Assembly: GCA_900473795.1 (NCBI GenBank)
Contig: UCMT01000005.1
Span: 124,001 to 188,000 of the forward strand
Length of the DNA: 64,000 nucleotides
Reading direction: 5' to 3'
Origin: Hyphomicrobiales bacterium
GTDB taxonomy: Bacteria > Pseudomonadota > Alphaproteobacteria > Rhizobiales > Rhizobiaceae
The translations under genes were made by a program, and so were the position numbers. The notes beneath the pieces are model-generated. The model saw only the letters and a list, made by a program, of their open reading frames with translations. It searched no databases and was not told the origin of the DNA. Of the stretch, positions 37,426 to 46,422 are shown in pieces; the stretch's first letter is position 1, and each line of letters opens with the position of its first letter.

Positions 37426-38463
37426 ATGGCAACGACGATCTATGGTACTAGCGGCGACGATATTATCCAGCAGAACAGCAAAGTCGAGGTTACTATCTAT
37501 GGTAACGGCGGTGACGACGATATCTACCTCAATCGCACCGACGATCTGGGCGGCTTCAACACTGTAGACGCGGGAACCGGTCACGACTACGTACTGAACT
37601 ACTTCGAAGGCGGCAACGAGATCGCGCTGGGTGACGGCAACGACCTGTACGTCGCCGACATCCGTGCAGGCGATGCGAGCAGTTCCGACCTTGTGGAAGG
37701 CGGCGCTGGCAACGATCGTTTCGTCGTCGATACCGAAGCCAGCGACTATTACGGCGATTCCGGCAACGACACCTTCAAGTCCGTCGGCGTCGACAACTAC
37801 TTCAACGGCGGCACCGGCACCGACACGATCAGTTACCAGCTGCAGGACGAATACAGCTCGCAGCGTGGCAAGGGCGTGACGATCGACCTCGGCGGACAGG
37901 AGGCGACGACCGGCGGTGGCCATGTCGAGGACCTGATCAGCATCGAGAACGCGATCGGCACCAACTATGGCGATGACGACATCACCGGCAGTTCGGGTCG
38001 AAACGTGCTCAAGGGCCTCGCCGGAGACGACATTCTCGAAGGTCTCGGCGGAAACGACACGCTCGAAGGTGGCAGCGGTGCCGACGATCTCTATGGCGGC
38101 TCAGGTGACGACGTGCTGCGTGGCGGAACCGGCATCGACTATCTCAACGGCGGAACCGGCGAGGATACCTTCGATTTCAACTCGATCAGCGAGTCCGGCG
38201 TCGGTACCAAGCGGGACGTGATCGCCGACTTCCACCGCTCCGAATTGGACGTCGTCGACCTCTCGACGATCGATGCCAACGAACTGCTCAGCGGCAACCA
38301 GAAGTTCACCTTCATCGGCGGCTTGCAGTTCCATGACAAGGCCGGCGAACTGCGGTTCATCAGCGGCGCCATCTCCGGCGATACCGACGGCGACGGCGTT
38401 GCCGACTTCCAGATCAAGGTGAGCAACATCACCAAGATGTATGCCGACGACTTTTTCGTCTAA
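37426..38463 (+). CDS. RTX-repeat calcium-binding protein, predicted type I secreted
   Basis: A 345-residue acidic protein built almost entirely of RTX-type nonapeptides (ATTIYGTSGDDII at the start, GNDRFVVD, and a denser block at about 185-250 such as LEGLGGNDTLEGGSGADDLY). A C-terminal region of about 90 residues follows (GTKRDVIADFHRSELDVVDL), the usual serralysin-like C-terminal module. The end MYADDFFV is a typical type I secretion signal. No enzymatic domain is visible, so it is an extracellular structural or adhesive protein at best guess. Ribosome-binding site AGGAAGG. No transporter genes nearby. A strong terminator follows. The end resembles that of the HasA-RTX protein at 6460. Confidence 0.85.
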   Translation: MATTIYGTSGDDIIQQNSKVEVTIYGNGGDDDIYLNRTDDLGGFNTVDAGTGHDYVLNYFEGGNEIALGDGNDLYVADIRAGDASSSDLVEGGAGNDRFVVDTEASDYYGDSGNDTFKSVGVDNYFNGGTGTDTISYQLQDEYSSQRGKGVTIDLGGQEATTGGGHVEDLISIENAIGTNYGDDDITGSSGRNVLKGLAGDDILEGLGGNDTLEGGSGADDLYGGSGDDVLRGGTGIDYLNGGTGEDTFDFNSISESGVGTKRDVIADFHRSELDVVDLSTIDANELLSGNQKFTFIGGLQFHDKAGELRFISGAISGDTDGDGVADFQIKVSNITKMYADDFFV

Positions 38464-38491
38464 GCCGGCGGCAATTCGCCGAAGCGCTGAA

Positions 38492-38516
38492 GGGCTCCAT
38501 CGCGGAGCCCTTTTTT
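38492..38516 (+). terminator. Rho-independent terminator of the RTX gene
   Basis: GGGCTCC and GGAGCCC arms around ATCGC, followed by TTTTTT. Confidence 0.95.
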
Positions 38517-38537
38517 CTTTGGACTATTGGGAGAACC

Positions 38538-38710
38538 TTCCAAACAGAAACGCCCAGGAGCCTTGCGGATCCTGGGCGTATAAGTCTCCCTCCGGGACTG
38601 AAGGTACGAAACCGGACGAAAACTATCTCTGAACAGGGCAGCCTGAGCGCCGTCCTGCCGGGCAATTTGCGGGTTGCCCCGCGCGTCTCGCGTGGTTGAT
38701 CACGCGGTCG
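38538..38710 (-). ncRNA. Candidate structured small RNA
   Basis: On the minus strand three hairpins line up. CGCGTG/CACGCG (38689-38706) comes first, then GCGGG/CCCGC (38669-38682), and finally CGCCCAGGA/TCCTGGGCG (38549-38577) followed by TTTCTGTTT, a good Rho-independent terminator. Between them is an unpaired GGAGGGAGACTT stretch. No convincing reading frame covers the region. The 5' end and promoter are not defined. The terminator faces away from ccrM and the RTX gene, so it should end a transcript starting within this gap. Confidence 0.4.
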
Positions 38711-38873
38711 TCTTGCCTGCGACCAGAGTATCCGCGGGATGGTTAAATTGTTCTAAAGGCCCCGCAGGCGTCGATAATTTTCGACTTCGAATTCTCTGGA
38801 TTATCGATCAGAAATCTGCGCGGTTGGCGGTGGGATGCACGGGAGCCACGCAGGGGAAGGCGATTGCGACAGA

Positions 38874-39000
38874 CTCCCTCTCCTCCCTGCGGGGAGAAGT
38901 GCCGAGCACATGCGGCGATGGGGGGTCTTCGGTATTTCGGCGCCAGCAGCCCCCCTTATCCGGCGCTTCGCGCCACCTTCTCCCCGCTGGGGAGGGAGAA
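38874..39000. repeat. RIME-like palindromic repeat downstream of ccrM
   Basis: CTCTCCTCCCTGCGGGGAGA near the left end and CACCTTCTCCCCGCTGGGGA near the right, with a CCGGCGCTTCGCGCC sub-palindrome. A divergent member of the family seen at 3965-4076, 16935-17048 and 33429-33545. Confidence 0.75.
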
Positions 39001-39058
39001 AACCGCAAACGCCGCGCCTCCTTGCGGATAGCGCGGCGTTGGCAGGTTTTCGGTTTGC

Positions 39059-40231
<1,173 letters not shown>

Positions 40232-40377
40232 TTATGGTTACCGAACTTGGTTACCAAATACTGAAGGCGGATGCGGAATTTGCGAAATGGCACAGCGGGA
40301 TGGAAGCATTCGCCCGACGATTGCCGTGTCTTGGCGCGTGTGGGACAATGGATCATTGGACGGACAAGGAGAATTCC

Positions 40378-41916
40378 GTGCGCTTCTCATCTGCCTTCGC
40401 CCTGCTTCTTTCTCTTGTATTTTCATCCCTCGCCCAGGCTGCCGATAGTACCGTCGTGGTGCTGGACGCTTCAGGCTCGATGTGGGGCCAGATCGACGGC
40501 CGGTCGAAGATCGAAATCGCGCGGGAAACGATCGCCAAGGTGCTGCCTTCGGTCTCGAAGGAGACGGAACTCGGGCTGATGGTCTACGGCCACCGCGACA
40601 AGGGGTCCTGTTCGGATATCGAGCTGGTCGTTCCGCCGGCAAAAGGCACCCAAGCGGAGATCGTCGATTTCGTCAACGGCATCACGCCGAAGGGAAAGAC
40701 GCCCCTGACGCAGGCCGTGCGCGAAGCCGCCGATGCCCTGAAATACACCGAGGAAAAGGCAACGGTCGTGCTTGTCACCGACGGGCTGGAAACCTGCGAG
40801 GCAGGCCCTTGCGCGCTTGCCGCCGAGCTTGAAAGCAAGGGCGTCGACTTCACCGCCCATGTCGTCGGCTTCGGATTGACGGAAGAGGAAGGCAGGAAGG
40901 TTTCTTGCCTCGCGGAAGGCACCGGCGGCCAATATTTCCAGGCGTCGGACGCCGGTCAGCTGGTCGCAGCGCTTGCCGCCACCGTTGTGGCACCGCCGAT
41001 GATCAAGGCAAAACCGGTGGAGCAGGCCGAACCGGTCAAGCTTGAATACAATGTGATGACGGACAGCACGCTGTCGGAAGGCGGGCCTTCTCTCGGCGAA
41101 AGCAGCGAGATCCAGTGGCGGATATACAAGGCGGCCGCCAACGGCGAACCGGATGGCGACTATATCGATCTGCAATACAAGGCGAGCTATCAGGCCACCT
41201 ACCCTGCCGGGAAATATATCGCTCTGGCGACGCTGAACGGCTCGATCGAACGCAAGGTCCCGTTCGAGATCAGCGACGGCGAAACCGCGAAGCCTTACGT
41301 CAATTTCGACGCCGGCTACCTCATCATTTCGCCGAAGCGGACGCCGCAGGACGCAGGCCCCGACGAGGCCGCGGCCGTCCTGATCGGCTTCGGCGATCAT
41401 TCGGCAACCTATTACGGCAAGGCGAAATTCTATGCGCCGGCGGGAAAGGTCAGCCTGAAGGGAACGATCGGGGCGACCACGGCACAGGACAGCGTAACGG
41501 TCAAAGCGGGTGAGACGGTCGAGCGCGACCTCGTCATCGGCTCCGGCGTCATCGACAACAAGGCTGTCTATGCCGAAGGCGGCCTGGCGGTCGAATCCTC
41601 GGAAATATTCTTCGAAATCGCCGCGCCGCAGAAGGACATCAACGGCGATCGCAAGACCTTCGGCAGCACCTATGGCACCGGCACGAAACTCGACAGCCCC
41701 GCGGGCGACTTCATCCTGACCGCCCGCCTCGGCTCGGTACGGGCGGAAGTGCCCTATTCGATCAAGGCCGGCGAACGCAAGGACGTCGTCGTCAACCTCA
41801 ACGCCGGCGTGCTGGCGATCAACGCCCCGGGCGCCTACGGCATCGAGATCATCGAAGCCAGGAAGGACATTCAGGGCAACCAGAAGACCGTCTCGCAAGG
41901 CTACGGCGTCGAGTAA
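40378..41916 (+). CDS. Secreted VWA-domain protein, truncated by an in-frame stop
   Basis: A 512-residue product from the GTG at 40378, preceded by AAGGAGAATTCC. Signal peptide: residues 1-22 (FALLLSLVFSSLAQAAD). VWA domain: residues 24-215 with the metal site DASGS at 30-34. The C-terminal half consists of repeated beta-sandwich-like modules, for example KDINGDRKTFGSTYGTGTKL, ending APAGDFILTA-like strands. A TAA at 41914-41916 interrupts the last module; the same frame then continues for 39 codons to a TGA at 42034-42036. The tail reads like the missing half of the last module, so this is a recent nonsense mutation or a sequencing error. Likely role: extracytoplasmic metal-dependent adhesion or assembly; unknown partner. 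Confidence 0.8.
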   Translation: MRFSSAFALLLSLVFSSLAQAADSTVVVLDASGSMWGQIDGRSKIEIARETIAKVLPSVSKETELGLMVYGHRDKGSCSDIELVVPPAKGTQAEIVDFVNGITPKGKTPLTQAVREAADALKYTEEKATVVLVTDGLETCEAGPCALAAELESKGVDFTAHVVGFGLTEEEGRKVSCLAEGTGGQYFQASDAGQLVAALAATVVAPPMIKAKPVEQAEPVKLEYNVMTDSTLSEGGPSLGESSEIQWRIYKAAANGEPDGDYIDLQYKASYQATYPAGKYIALATLNGSIERKVPFEISDGETAKPYVNFDAGYLIISPKRTPQDAGPDEAAAVLIGFGDHSATYYGKAKFYAPAGKVSLKGTIGATTAQDSVTVKAGETVERDLVIGSGVIDNKAVYAEGGLAVESSEIFFEIAAPQKDINGDRKTFGSTYGTGTKLDSPAGDFILTARLGSVRAEVPYSIKAGERKDVVVNLNAGVLAINAPGAYGIEIIEARKDIQGNQKTVSQGYGVE

Positions 41917-42036
41917 AAGGACACCGTCGCACCCGGCGACTACATCGTCCGCGTCACCTACGAGGGCGACAAGGCCCCGAAGGACACGCCGGCGGTGGTG
42001 AAAGCCGCCGAGCGCACGGAGATTACGGTGCAATGA
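41917..42036 (+). other. In-frame C-terminal remnant of the VWA gene
   Basis: Thirty-nine codons after the internal TAA read KDTVAPGDYIVRVTYEGDKA then PKDTPAVVKAAERTEITVQ and stop. They match the preceding module (KLDSPAGDFILTARLGS), so the segment was coding. One base change (TAC or TAT to TAA) would explain the stop. Confidence 0.75.
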
Positions 42037-42096
42037 CGAATTCGGGCGCGTTGCGGCGGCTCGGATTTTCTGCGCAACGCTCGCTCAGTCGGTCAT

Positions 42097-42125
42097 CCTG
42101 TCCTCGGGTCAAACCCGAGGACAGG
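42097..42125. repeat. Perfect palindrome CCTGTCCTCGGGT-CAA-ACCCGAGGACAGG
   Basis: Two perfect 13-bp arms, CCTGTCCTCGGGT and ACCCGAGGACAGG, around CAA, just after the VWA gene. The core CCTCGGGTCAA recurs at the right edge of the window (63962-63990), so this is a dispersed intergenic element. It could also act as a transcription stop for the convergent genes. Confidence 0.75.
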
Positions 42126-42155
42126 AGACGAAGGAGGAGAGATGCAGCGCTCAAC

Positions 42156-42518
42156 TCATACCACACGCTCTCTCGCCCCATGATAAGCCCGGCTGTCTTC
42201 CGGCGCCTCGTCCCGCTCCGTCATGCCATAATCACGGATGACGCTGGCGATGCGCAGGCGGTAATCGGCGAAGGTGCCGTTGCGGCCGGCATGCTGGGCT
42301 GCCCGATGCTCCGGGCCGTTGCGCCAGGTGGCGATCGCCGCCTCGTCGCGCCAGAACGACAGGGACAGGATCTTGCCCGGCATCTTCAGGCTCTCGAACC
42401 GCTCGATCGACAGGAAGCCGTCGATCCTTTCGAGACGCGCATGCAGCTGTGCAGCAAGATCAAGATAGGCGCTGCGCCGGTCATCGGCCGGCTGGACCTC
42501 GAAGATGACGGCGATCAC
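42156..42518 (-). CDS. Antibiotic biosynthesis monooxygenase (ABM)-like protein
   Basis: A 120-residue dimeric alpha/beta ferredoxin-like protein. MIAVIFEVQPADDRRSAYLD, IDGFLSIERFESLKMPGK, ILSLSFWRDEAAIATWRN and HRAAQHAGRNGTFADYRLRI show the ABM pattern (strand, FxSxExF, SFWxDExAIxxW). Such proteins are often small-molecule oxygenases or heme-degradation related; the substrate here is unknown. The GTG start overlaps the stop of the NIPSNAP-like gene (GTGA), so both are coupled and probably controlled by the divergent ArsR gene. Confidence 0.8.
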   Translation of the reverse strand: MIAVIFEVQPADDRRSAYLDLAAQLHARLERIDGFLSIERFESLKMPGKILSLSFWRDEAAIATWRNGPEHRAAQHAGRNGTFADYRLRIASVIRDYGMTERDEAPEDSRAYHGARERVV

Positions 42519-42844
42519 GACGAAATCCCCTTGGCATGCGGCAGCGAAACGTTCTTCAGGAAAATCCGGTCCTCCTTGAGGATGAAGCGCTCCCTCTTGG
42601 CAAACTGATAGTTTTCGGCGCCGAGCGGATCGGCGGCAAGCCTGGCGCGATAGGCCTCGTAGGCGGCAAGGCTCTCGATGGTGTAGACGCCGTAGGCGGT
42701 GGTGGCCGAGCCTTCGTGCGGGCCGAAATAGCCGATCAGGTCGGCGCCGTTGCGCGGGATCGCCTGGCCCCAGTTGCGGGCGTAGGTCGCAAACTCCTCG
42801 CGCTTGAACGGATCGATTTCATAGCGGATGAAGCAGGTGATCAT
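42515..42844 (-). CDS. NIPSNAP family protein
   Basis: A 109-residue protein with the NIPSNAP pattern: MITCFIRYEIDPFKREEFAT, YARNWGQAIPRNGADLIGYF and ERFILKEDRIFLKNV. Same alpha/beta-barrel superfamily as ABM proteins. The start follows GAGGAGACCACCG. It is the first gene of the pair and lies divergently from the ArsR-type regulator 73 bp away. Confidence 0.8.
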   Translation of the reverse strand: MITCFIRYEIDPFKREEFATYARNWGQAIPRNGADLIGYFGPHEGSATTAYGVYTIESLAAYEAYRARLAADPLGAENYQFAKRERFILKEDRIFLKNVSLPHAKGISS

Positions 42845-42892
42845 CGGTGGTCTCCTCGGTTTCGATGATCTCTTTTGTCAGCTTGAATGCGC

Positions 42893-42914
42893 TCGATGCT
42901 TCGGTTAGCATCGA
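42893..42914. promoter_or_regulatory. Candidate operator between NIPSNAP/ABM genes and the ArsR regulator
   Basis: TCGATGCT and AGCATCGA are perfect 8-bp arms around TCGGTT, ending 3 bp before the regulator start codon. This is consistent with autoregulation by the winged-helix protein and control of the divergent pair. Confidence 0.55.
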
Positions 42915-42917
42915 AGT

Positions 42918-43604
42918 ATGAAAGAAGGACCCGACATAGCCCAGATCGGATCGCTGATCGGCGACCCGGCGCGCGCCAACATGCTGACCGCACTGATGGG
43001 CGGCAAGGCGTTGACGGCGACCGAGCTTGCCGGAACGGCGGGGATCACGCTGCAGACCGCGAGTTCGCATCTGTCGAAACTGGAGGCCGGCGGCCTGATC
43101 GGCCAGCGCAAGCAGGGTCGCCACCGCTATTTCGCGCTTGCCGACGACGACGTCGGGCTGTTGCTCGAAAGCCTGATGGGATTTGCCGCCCATCGCGGCT
43201 TCACCCGCCACCGCACCGGCCCCAAGGACCCGGCGCTGCGCAAGGCACGCGTCTGCTACAACCATCTCGCCGGCGACTATGGCGTGCGCATGCTCGACAG
43301 CCTTGTGGCCGAGGAAGTGATCGCCGGTGCGGGCGACGACCTGACGCTGACCGAAACCGGCGCGGGAAAAATGACGGCGCTCGGCATCGACCTTTCGGCG
43401 CTGACCAGATCGCGGCGGCCGGTCTGCCGGACCTGCCTCGACTGGAGCGAGCGCCGTTCGCATCTGTCGGGCTCGCTCGGCCAGGCGCTGCTGACGCTGT
43501 TTCTCGACAAGGGCTGGGCCAGGCGCGAGACCGACAGCCGCGCCGTGCGCTTTACCGGCACCGGCGAGAAGGAATTCGCAAGACTCTTTCCCCTGCCCGC
43601 CTGA
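42918..43604 (+). CDS. ArsR-family winged-helix regulator with extra C-terminal domain
   Basis: A 228-residue regulator, longer than plain ArsR proteins. The winged helix is at residues 8-75: IGSLIGDPARANMLTALMGG, then TLQTASSHLSKLEAGGLIGQ and RQGRHRYFALADDD style. The C-terminal 130 residues include VCRTCLDWSERRSHLSGSLG, with a Cys-x-x-Cys. The family includes regulators of NIPSNAP/ABM pairs in rhizobia. Its inducer is unknown. Its stop and that of the next gene share the sequence TGATCA. Confidence 0.85.
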   Translation: MKEGPDIAQIGSLIGDPARANMLTALMGGKALTATELAGTAGITLQTASSHLSKLEAGGLIGQRKQGRHRYFALADDDVGLLLESLMGFAAHRGFTRHRTGPKDPALRKARVCYNHLAGDYGVRMLDSLVAEEVIAGAGDDLTLTETGAGKMTALGIDLSALTRSRRPVCRTCLDWSERRSHLSGSLGQALLTLFLDKGWARRETDSRAVRFTGTGEKEFARLFPLPA

Positions 43605-44036
43605 TCAGCAACCGGGCAAAACGACCAACGCGCCCTCGAAGCCCGAAGCGGCAATGCCGCTACAGAGCGGCGACCATTCGCAGCGCTCGCATCCCCCACG
43701 GATGGAGCCCGCGCTGAAGGCCTCGCGCATTCGCGCCAGAAAATCCACGTCCGGAATGATCGACCGGCCGGGTCCGGCAGGCACGCCAAGCAGGTCTTCG
43801 ACCGCCGCGCTGGCGCTGCGATCCCGCTCCGTCACGCTGTCGCAAAAACAGTGGTGGTCGGTCTCTCCAAGCATCGGTGCGCAAATATCGTCCGGACCGT
43901 CCACCACCAGAATGTCCTCCCCGGCAGAGAGGCGCTTTGCGATAAGACCATAGTTTTCCGTGAACGCAGCCGTATACCCCTTGCCGACGAAGGTCAGCAT
44001 GCAGAGCAGGTGATGCGGGCGCAGGCGAACGGTCAT
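43605..44036 (-). CDS. DUF1284 family protein
   Basis: A 143-residue protein with the DUF1284 start MTVRLRPHHLLCMLTFVGKG and conserved cysteines in DDICAPMLGETDHHCFCDSV and the C-terminal CERCEWSPLCSGI. The cysteine pattern suggests an iron-sulfur or zinc site. Function unknown. It is tail to tail with the ArsR-type gene with no gap. Confidence 0.8.
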   Translation of the reverse strand: MTVRLRPHHLLCMLTFVGKGYTAAFTENYGLIAKRLSAGEDILVVDGPDDICAPMLGETDHHCFCDSVTERDRSASAAVEDLLGVPAGPGRSIIPDVDFLARMREAFSAGSIRGGCERCEWSPLCSGIAASGFEGALVVLPGC

Positions 44037-44267
44037 GGCGGTCTTTATGCCGGAGGAAAACGGGTGCCGAAGCGTGTTTTACCTAGCGCGCATATACGGC
44101 TGACGCAACAACTTCGGTTTCCGCCGTCTCGCCATCGCTACACAGATGCCGACCCCGCCCATCCTGCATGGCAGCTTCCCGCCGCGCATGGTTGAGCTTT
44201 TGAGGCGCTTCGTGTACATCGCCCCCTTCGTTCCAAGGATCTGGCTTTCCCCCAAGGATTCCCCGAC

Positions 44268-44963
44268 ATGACCAGCATTGATCTCATCATCTTCGACTGC
44301 GACGGCGTTCTGGTCGATTCGGAAATCATCGCCAGCGAGGTCGAGGCGGAACTCCTGACCGAAGCCGGTTATCCCATCAGCACCGAGGAAATGGCCGAGC
44401 GTTTTGCCGGCATGACCTGGCACAACACGCTTCTTGCCATCGAGAAGGAAGCCGACATTCCGCTTTCGGCCCAGCTCCTCACCAAGAACGAGACGATCCT
44501 CGACAAGCGGCTGGCAAGCGACGTCAAGATCATCGACGGCGTCAAGCCGGTGCTGGCGCAGCTGACGCTGCCGCACTGCATCTGCTCCAACTCGACATCG
44601 AAGCGTCTCGCTCTGATGCTCGGCAAGGTCGGCATCAAGGATCATTTCGGCACGCATATCTATTCGGCCCGCGACCTCGGCGAAGACAGGGTGAAACCGA
44701 AGCCGGACATCTTCCTGCACGGCGCCAAGCAGTTCGGCATCGATCCGTCGCGCGTGCTGGTGATCGAGGATTCCGTCCACGGCATCCATGGCGCCATCGC
44801 TGCCGGCATGCGCGTCGTCGGCTTCACCGGCGCCTCGCACACCTATCCCTCCCATGCCGACAAGCTGACCGAAGCGGGTGCCGAGACCGTGATCTCGCGC
44901 ATGAGCGCACTGCCCGGCGTCATCGCCGCTTTGTCGGAATGGTCGGAATCGCTGACGGCATAA
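44268..44963 (+). CDS. HAD-family hydrolase (beta-phosphoglucomutase/YieH-like)
   Basis: A 231-residue HAD IA phosphatase. Motif I LIIFDCDGVLVDSEIIASEV has the full DxD. Motif II serine is in CICSNSTSKRLAL, the lysine in RVKPKPDIFLHGA, and motif IV in VLVIEDSVHGIHGAIAAGMR. Likely a phosphomonoesterase for a sugar phosphate. About 230 bp without recognised features separate it from the divergent DUF1284 gene. Confidence 0.9.
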   Translation: MTSIDLIIFDCDGVLVDSEIIASEVEAELLTEAGYPISTEEMAERFAGMTWHNTLLAIEKEADIPLSAQLLTKNETILDKRLASDVKIIDGVKPVLAQLTLPHCICSNSTSKRLALMLGKVGIKDHFGTHIYSARDLGEDRVKPKPDIFLHGAKQFGIDPSRVLVIEDSVHGIHGAIAAGMRVVGFTGASHTYPSHADKLTEAGAETVISRMSALPGVIAALSEWSESLTA

Positions 44964-45008
44964 GGTATGGGCGGTTCGACGTTCCGCCAGACACTGACTT
45001 TGGATGAG

Positions 45009-45245
45009 TCAATCTTCGTCGATCATCCGGCCAGTGACCTTCGTATACTCATCCTCCCAAAGCCAATCGCACGCATCCTCGTACGTTTTGAATATCTGGC
45101 GTGTCTCTTTTTCCGCGGGATCGTAGACGTGAAAACTCGCGTCACTTTCATAGTGCAGTAAAATGAGGACATATGGAGGATAGGCAGACCAATCATACCA
45201 CACCTCAAACCACGTGAAATGTTCAGTAATTCTCTTGGTCTGCAT
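45009..45245 (-). CDS. Hypothetical protein, 78 residues
   Basis: A small soluble protein rich in aromatic residues (ITEHFTWFEVWYDWSAYPPY, then YESDASFHVYDPAEKETRQI and TYEDACDWLWEDEYTKVTGR). It looks like a small beta sheet followed by a helix. No domain recognised. The gene is visibly A+T-richer than its surroundings, so it may be recently acquired. The start at the ATG at 45245 is uncertain; GTG and TTG codons lie one to five codons upstream. Confidence 0.55.
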   Translation of the reverse strand: MQTKRITEHFTWFEVWYDWSAYPPYVLILLHYESDASFHVYDPAEKETRQIFKTYEDACDWLWEDEYTKVTGRMIDED

Positions 45246-45445
45246 CACGTGCCCGATCAATTTTAGCGTTTATCCAGCTGGCTACGACGTCATGGCTTGA
45301 ATCGTAACGAGGCAAGATCCGGGTCAATGCGAACTGCCGTCAGAGCTACATCCTGACATTCTAGGCGAGAGGGACGAAGTCCGGAGGATTTCCCTCAGTA
45401 TGACGTTGAGCCCCGCCGACGCAGAGACTCTCATCAAAGGAGGCA

Positions 45446-45478
45446 ACAGAAAAGCCGTGCGATCTTCTCGCGCCGGCT
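45446..45478 (-). terminator. Probable terminator after the minus-strand lipoprotein gene
   Basis: AAGCCG (45451-45456) and CGGCTT (45473-45478) pair, with GCGA/TCGC inside; on the minus strand the stem is followed by TTTTCTGTT. It lies 29 bp beyond the lipoprotein stop. Confidence 0.6.
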
Positions 45479-45506
45479 TCTCAATTTCAGGGGCAAAAAT
45501 CCCTGC

Positions 45507-46061
45507 TTATTTCTTCTTCTTGCCCGCCGCCGGGCCTTCATCGAAGCCGATATAGACCTTGGCGAAATCGCCGGCGCCGCCGGGCAGCGCGATGTTGGCC
45601 TTGGTGAAGATGAACTGGGCGGTGCCGGCGCCGGCCGGAACCTCGACCGGGTATTGCGTCAGCTCGGAATAGAGCGTGTTCTTGCCATCGGTCGCGGCGA
45701 CGCGGATCGGCAGGTTGACGCTGCCGGCGCCGCCGGCCGGGCCGGCAACGACGCGGCCCTGGACGACGACGGTCATCACCAGCTGGCTTTCGGTCTGGAC
45801 GCACTGGCGCGTCGTGTCGGCCAGCGACGCCTGGTAGACGATCTTCGTCGGATCGTCCTTGGCGCCCTTGGCATAGGTGCGGTAGTTCGCCGTTCCGTCG
45901 AGCAGATAAACCTGCGGGCAGGTGCCCTGGATGACGGCGGGGGTTGGCGCCGTTGCACTGCCGCCGGCATCGATCGCTCCGCCGGTATCCGTTTTGTTGC
46001 AGCCCGCTATGAGCACGAGAAGTGAAATTCCGAGAAGACGGCTGGAGATTTTACCAAACAC
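45507..46061 (-). CDS. Lipoprotein of unknown function
   Basis: A 184-residue protein from the GTG at 46061, which has an AGAGGG ribosome-binding site; an earlier GTG at 46085 is possible. The signal peptide (SSRLLGISLLVLIAGC) ends in the lipobox LIAGC. The mature part is beta-rich: CPQVYLLDGTANYRTYAKGA, TESQLVMTVVVQGRVVAGPA and a KKKK C-terminus. The GPAGGAGSVNLPIRVAATDG loop recurs in a family of rhizobial lipoproteins. Function unknown. Confidence 0.75.
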   Translation of the reverse strand: MFGKISSRLLGISLLVLIAGCNKTDTGGAIDAGGSATAPTPAVIQGTCPQVYLLDGTANYRTYAKGAKDDPTKIVYQASLADTTRQCVQTESQLVMTVVVQGRVVAGPAGGAGSVNLPIRVAATDGKNTLYSELTQYPVEVPAGAGTAQFIFTKANIALPGGAGDFAKVYIGFDEGPAAGKKKK

Positions 46062-46085
46062 CTGAGTTGACCCTCTGCCTTGCAC

Positions 46086-46413
46086 AATTGATGTCGTGGA
46101 GCACGACTGACCGGAAAATAAGGATTTTTTCCGTCGCCTCCCCCTGCAACTGGGCCTTTCAAGACCCTTGGTGATGGTCTATAGCAGCGACGCATCGAAA
46201 AATCGATTGGAGTCTCAAAGCGCAAGGTCAATTTTTCAGCCCCCGTCAAAACGCGACGGAAGGCGGCTGGAGCGACCAACGGCGGAGCTGCAAGACGATA
46301 TTTCCGCCGGCTTCGCCAAGGGCTGACGCAAAAGAACCGCGATTTCCATCCGGTTTCGAATAGGGTGCCGATCAATTCTCGCCGCATCCTCCGCGGCAGC
46401 CAGACGACGAAGG
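46086..46413. other. Intergenic region between divergent lipoprotein and thrC genes
   Basis: About 330 bp with no recognised gene. It holds A+T-rich spots near 46115-46130 and 46195-46210, where the two promoters probably lie, and a GAGTC site (CcrM target) near 46210. Confidence 0.5.
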
Positions 46414-46422
46414 ATGGTCACG

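Noticed and set aside
41914-41919. Programmed stop-codon readthrough at the internal TAA of the VWA gene
   Set aside because: No known bacterial signal for TAA readthrough (no selenocysteine-type element, and the codon is not TGA); a nonsense mutation or read error is simpler.
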